Source: Cymbidium sinense | Taxonomy: Eukaryota; Streptophyta; Magnoliopsida; Asparagales; Orchidaceae | Assembly (NCBI GenBank): GCA_021442155.1 | Contig: CM038214.1 | Location: forward strand, 315,301,001 to 315,365,000 | Direction of reading: 5' to 3' | Length of the DNA: 64,000 bases | In this document: positions 59,271 through 64,000 of the stretch, in pieces | How the letters are laid out: every line of letters begins with the position of its first letter | Position numbering within the stretch: the first letter of the stretch is position 1 | Program-made: the position numbers and the translations under genes | Notes under the pieces: generated by a model | Databases searched by the model: none | Told to the model about the DNA's origin: nothing | The model's input: the letters and a program-made list of their open reading frames with translations, nothing else

Positions 59271-60960
59271 GAGATTAATTAATTTCATAAAAAGGGTGAA
59301 ATGAACTTAAGGAAAGGGGTCCCAACCCTATTCCTTAGTTCACTTACTATTGAACAATGATTAAAAAACATAATTAGCCAATTTGTTAATGTTCATGGGT
59401 TAATTAATCATTAATTAACTTAAAAGAGTAGTTAAGGTTTAATTAGTCAATTTTCCTAATTAAGTGAGCAATAAATCCCAAGAAAATCATGGGAGGTAGA
59501 GGTCATCCCATTAAATTAACCAAAAAAATTTGGGATTAATTGCTCAAGTAATTAAGGAGTAATTAAGCTAATAAATTTTATAATTAAACATTAATTAAAC
59601 TTTAATTACTATTCAAAATTAGTTCAGATCATTTTTAATTAATTCTCCTTTGAAATACTTTTAAAATGTGTATTTATTTGCATTTTTTATTTCTCTATGA
59701 TTTTTTATGATTTTTTGAAGTTTTAGCCATAAAAAATGATTAATTAAACCTAATTAAAGCTAATCTGCGCCACATAAATACGTGCACTTTCCACATGTTG
59801 CGGATTGGCTACTTAAAACTTATCTAACTCAGCACCTACCTCATGGTGGTCGATGCGCTTTCTCATCCACGATCCGATCTAAGATCAGATGGATACGATT
59901 AATCCCACAACTTAATAGGATTAAATCAGATCGATCTAGCGAATCTAATCATGATCATCCATTTCGATCATGCAGAATGGACGGTGCATAATCTAACATC
60001 ATGTGAGTGAGGGAGAATGTAGTCCATCCACCATTGCTCACTTGTATGAGCTTACCCGAGCTTGGATCAACTCTAAAAGGATCCCACACCTTCACGACGT
60101 CGATTGGAGGGGACGTAATAGTCCAGATCACACGAGATGTATGTTTTCTTCAAAAAACTCCAATTCATTTTTGCCTAAGGATCGATTTTGAAGCATACAT
60201 CACCAGCTCAAGATAGCTCAAACAAGGAAGATTCATCTAGTAGAGATGAAGCCTTGTTGAGAAGCAATTGGATCAATTCCTCGATGTTCATTCAAAAGGC
60301 CATAAACTAACAATTTGGAGCTCGGCTTTGATCGAAGTCCCACCTTTAGTGCTCAGGAAGCTTGGGAGATGATTCATTCTTGCTCAATGAGGCCTAGGAA
60401 AGGTGCATGCAAAGTTAATTTGAGTTAGATGGAGAAATAGGGAAGTTAGGTTAGAAATGGGAGTGTCCTATTTCAGGACGGATAGGAATGGCATTTTTTT
60501 ATCAAGGAATTAGCTTATGAGCTTAGGGAATGGCTCTAGTAGCTCATTTTGGGTAGCTAGGGCTATGATAAATGATTTTGGTGTGTGTTTGAGTAGAAAT
60601 GAGGGGGTGTATACCCCCCTCCATCTTGATTGGATGGTGGGATCAGTTTGGCTTCTAGTGGTTGTCCAGCCATCTTAGGGAGTCATGGGTGGCAGGGAGG
60701 AGGTGAGTTGGCTTAGCTTGGTTGATTAAAGGTGTGGAGGTGGCTGCCAAAGAGGAATCATGGGTTTCCTATGGGTTTCAAATGCTTCAATGGGGAGGGT
60801 GAGGTGATTTCACCTCCCATTAGTCATGGTCGACCCAACCTCCCCTTGGGTTAGGTTGGGCAATGTCCTAGGTGCTTAGGTGGACCATTGGGAGAGTATT
60901 AAGTGGCCAAGGAATGGAAATGACCACTTGTATGGGTGATTTGTCTCATGTGATGCATTT
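59271..60960. other. AT-rich and conserved non-coding block, copy B
   Basis: Matches A 39465-41160, including TTAATTAA-rich DNA. The G-box of A is mutated. Frames at 59782 and 60003-60216 overlap in different phases and are not kept in A, so I do not call them. Confidence 0.5.
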
Positions 60961-62835
60961 TACCTAAGAGTAGAATGATCATTTAGCATTGGATTTGATT
61001 TGGGTAGATTTGAAATGAGCCAAAAGTGGGTTAGCCCAAATTTCAAGTCAATTGGAGTTGAATTGGTTAGGTTTAGCTCAATTTGACTCATTTAGGTCAA
61101 ATTGGGTGAGGTTGGGTCAAATTGGGTCAAACCAAGGGTTGGGTCAAGTTCATATGATCATTTGGGATGTTTTGGTTCAATTAGTTTTGTTTAGTTTGGC
61201 TTAGATTTGATTTTGGCTCATTTGAATTCATTTGGGTCAAATGGGTTAAGTTGATCAATTTGACCAAATTGGCCTAATTTTCTTAGGTTGGGTGTTGGAT
61301 TGGGTTTAGTTGACCAATTGAAGATGATTTTAGACTTTGGTTTCAATTAATTTGGATTTGGTTTTGATTTAGGCCAACTTGAACCTTTAGGTCATTTTAG
61401 GCAAAGTAGGTTAATTGGGTTCAATTGAGTCCAATCATGGCTTTGGTCAAGTTCAACAATCAATTTGGAATGAACTTGAGCCATTAGTTGTAATCAATTC
61501 GCTTTATATTTTAATTTGACCCAATTTGGTCTTTAGGTCAATTTGGGTAAACTTGGGTCAAGAGGGCCAATTGGGTTTGGTTTGACTCAATTGAAGGTCA
61601 TGTCATATTCAACTATTGATTTTGATTTGGTCTGAATCATTGGTTTCAAGAGATTTGGCTTAGGCTAAAATTTGGCTAGTTTGGGTTCATATAGGTTAAG
61701 GGGTTGACTTGGTCAAATGACCAAGTTGACTTAGTTTGACCTAATTTGTGATAATTGATCAACCTAGGGTGATCAACAATCATGATGGGAGGTTTTGTTG
61801 GGCTTGGTTCAATCCAATTTGGGTAGGATTAAAACTTGGCTCAAATAGGTCAAATTGGCCACTTTGGGTCAAGTGAACCAATTGGGTTTAGTTGGCTTGA
61901 TTTTGGGTTAAGTTTGATTTAGTTGGGTTTATATATGGATTTGGGATTGATATATAAATTCAATTACAATTTGCTTGGGTTCAAATGAGTTTTGGTTCAT
62001 TTGAACATTTCAAGTCAAAAGGGTTAAGTTGGGTTTGACTTGGGTTGATTTTGGTTTGGCTTGATGATTGTAGATTTTATTTATATTTGTGAATATGATT
62101 GAAGCTATGATTGATTCATGAGAAAATCAATTAAATTTGGGTTTAGGAATGAAGGAATTTGGCTAAGTCCATAGAGTTGGGTCATGTGGCTTAGGTTTGG
62201 ATTTTGTTTTGGTTTATTTTAGTTCTGATGATTTAAATGTATATTTCATATAAATTTGTGAAGATGATTGAAAATATTATTAATTTGTGAGAAAATTAAT
62301 TGATTTTGACTTGATTTGGATTAAGATTTGGCTAAGTACATGGGATAGGTCGTATGGCCTAGAAAAGGTTTTGATTTAATTTTGATCATTTGAATGTAGA
62401 TTTGATTTATATTTAGGAAGATGATTGAAGATATATATTTATTATGAGAGAATCAATTAATTTTGGATTGATTTGGATTAAGATTTGGCTAAGTCCATGG
62501 GATAGGTCATATGGCTTAGGAAGGGTTTAAAATTTAGATTTGATCATGGGCTTCAATCATTTGGTTTTTTTTGTATTTGGATTTGAATTTGATGTTTGAA
62601 TTGAACTTGAGGTTTGGTTTGAGAAGGTGAACATGGATTGGATTTGGGTTGTATGGTAGGTGGATTATCCTAATCCCTAAGGCATAACCTAATCCTATGG
62701 TTAACCCTTCTAAGTCTTTAGGCTTAGGTTAAGTGTTCACCTAATTATTAGAAGTGTCTTTTGACTAGGAAAGTCTTAGTGTCTAAAAGACTCCTAAGTC
62801 TAAAATGAGAAGATTGAATCTGCACTCTAAAAGTG
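60961..62835 (+). repeat. TTGGGTCAAATTGG array, copy B
   Basis: Matches A 41100-42975 base for base over long stretches, including many TTGAC cores. The 16-base palindrome of A is missing here by a small indel (61100-61130). Confidence 0.75.
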
Positions 62836-63545
62836 AGGTAAATAGGCCTTAGGCTCCATAGTGTTGCCCTTGGAGATAGATGATCAAAAAAACCAAAGCC
62901 AAGTTTCACATTATAGACTTCCATAAATCTTTCAATGCTTTGGCTGGGAGATCATGGATACATGAGAAAAACATAGTTCCATCCTATCTACATCAGTGTA
63001 TGAAGTTTATGAGAGGTGGGATCATCTACTATGTCAAAGGAGATCTCAAGCCATTTACAGTTCATGAGGTCGGCATATATGAGGATGCAGCTTACTACCT
63101 CCCTCAAAATCAACAAGTCTATTCTCATGAACTTGGTCAAACATTAAAAATAAAAAAAAAAAAGAAAAAGAAAAAGAGAAAGAAAGATAAAGAAAAAGAA
63201 AATAAAAGAGAAAATTAATAAGAAAATAAAAGGGAGCGGAAATAGACTTGGAGGAGGAAGTAGAGCATGACATTAGATTCCACCCACAGTTCATTACTCC
63301 ATTTGAACATATGGGTAGGATGACCTGACCTCCACTAGGTCGAGGAAGAGGCTAGCTCAGAGGTAGTCCTAGGGGTGGAAAACCTTCTTATTGGCCACCC
63401 ATTAAAAGATATGTCCCAGCTACCAGGAGTACACCTACTATCCATATAGACTTAGAATCTAGTTCATAAGATGAGTCTTAAATAGTTAGCACACTAGCCA
63501 GCTCTTCTTAGCAGTAGATTCCTTTGGAGGTGACACTTGAGCCTA
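62836..63545 (+). pseudogene. Protease C-terminus and connector, copy B
   Basis: LGSIVLPLEIDD (about 62848-62883) begins the resumed polyprotein. It is followed one frame over by AKFHIID, FNALAGRSWIHE, GGIIYYVKGDLKPF and VHEVGIYEDAAYYLPQ (62880-63120). This piece is the best-kept part of pol in B. A Lys-rich purine tract follows. The match to A ends at CACTTGAGCC (63543). Confidence 0.82.
63145..63235 (+). repeat. Purine tract, copy B
   Basis: AAAAAGAAAAAGAAAAAGAG-type run, open in the pol frame as Lys/Glu/Arg. It is shorter than in A. Confidence 0.75.
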
Positions 63546-64000
63546 TGGTGAAAATTTGTTTTCAATCCTTCATTATAATCTTTTCAGAGAAAGAAAACAA
63601 ATAAAATGAAGAACCAAAAATAATTATTCAAAACAACACTTCGTGTTGGACACCATGTAGATCCACAGATGTTCTTATTAGGTTGATCGGGTACGATAAT
63701 GAGAAATGATGTACTATCTCGAGAGGTAGAAGTCAACATCCTACAAATGGACCTAATCACCTTAATAAGGACTCCAAAGGACTATGGGTCTTCGAAATGT
63801 ACCAGAGATTCTTCCACTACTTTACATGGAAAAGTAAAGCAGGTTTAATTTTAAATTGGGTTCATTAAGTTCCCTACAGAGGCAAGCCTCCATAGTTAAT
63901 TACATCCTAAGGAATGGATTTCTTAAGAATACTCTCGATTAAGGTAAATGATCATTGTCTCTAAAGATTTCAAAGATAGGACTATCAATCAATTGGTTTA
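63546..64000 (+). repeat. Dispersed repeat X, copy replacing pol of element B (runs off window)
   Basis: Pol stops at 63545. From 63692 the sequence matches A 35436-35760 (GATCGGGTAC, CCTCCATAGTTAATTACATC, ACTCTCGATTAA). The 145 bases before this (63546-63691) have no partner in A, so X may begin at 63546. No coding frame. Confidence 0.55.

Noticed and set aside
59782..60216. Overlapping frames of 60-69 codons at 60 kb
   Set aside because: They are in two phases over the same DNA and absent from the matching part of copy A.

Overview
The window is plant nuclear DNA with no intact protein-coding gene. The plant origin rests on four things seen in it: telomere-type TTTAGGG heptads, an L1-type LINE whose ORF1 is of the DUF4283/zinc-knuckle kind, Ty3/gypsy polyproteins of the Tat type with two RNase H domains, and fragments of a plant glycine-rich RNA-binding protein mRNA. 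I cannot name the species. It looks like old repeat-rich heterochromatin with interstitial or subtelomeric telomere-like arrays.

Layout. (1) 1-2153: degenerate, C-poor T/G array derived from or resembling TTTAGGG. (2) 2154-10790: a nearly full-length, broken LINE on the minus strand, inserted in that array. It carries ORF1, endonuclease, RT, a zf-RVT finger, RNase H, a long modular 3' region, AATAAA and a poly(A) tract. (3) 10804-29519: about 19 kb of telomere-like array with GC-richer CCCAGGG/CTCAGGG islands, a recurrent AAATTAAGCAAACC junction motif, a TTA microsatellite zone, and five copies of the same 5'-truncated glycine-rich RNA-binding protein retrocopy. (4) 29538-32352: a second, 5'-truncated copy of the same LINE with an 18-base perfect target-site duplication. 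(5) 32371-33155: array. (6) About 33156-50811: decayed Ty3/gypsy Tat-type element A. Its protease is split by 7.6 kb of non-coding DNA, its pol then resumes through RT, two RNase H domains and integrase, and two tandem-repeat zones follow. (7) 50812-54984: array with a sixth retrocopy. (8) 54985-64000: copy B of the gag-to-connector part of element A, truncated at the same gag codon and preceded by similar array DNA, so it looks like a segmental duplicate.

How the parts relate. The array DNA is the host substrate. Both LINEs and all six mRNA fragments have their sense strand on minus. That fits target-primed insertion at TTT/A sites, which telomere-like repeats supply on one strand only. After insertion the array was duplicated, carrying the mRNA fragment and the gag junction with it. 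Premature stops in the gypsy copies fall often at Gln codons (C to T), as expected of methylated, silenced repeats. The features most worth checking are the composite telomere-like satellite with its captured mRNA fragment, the split protease shared by A and B, and a dense TTGAC (W-box core) array inside the split.
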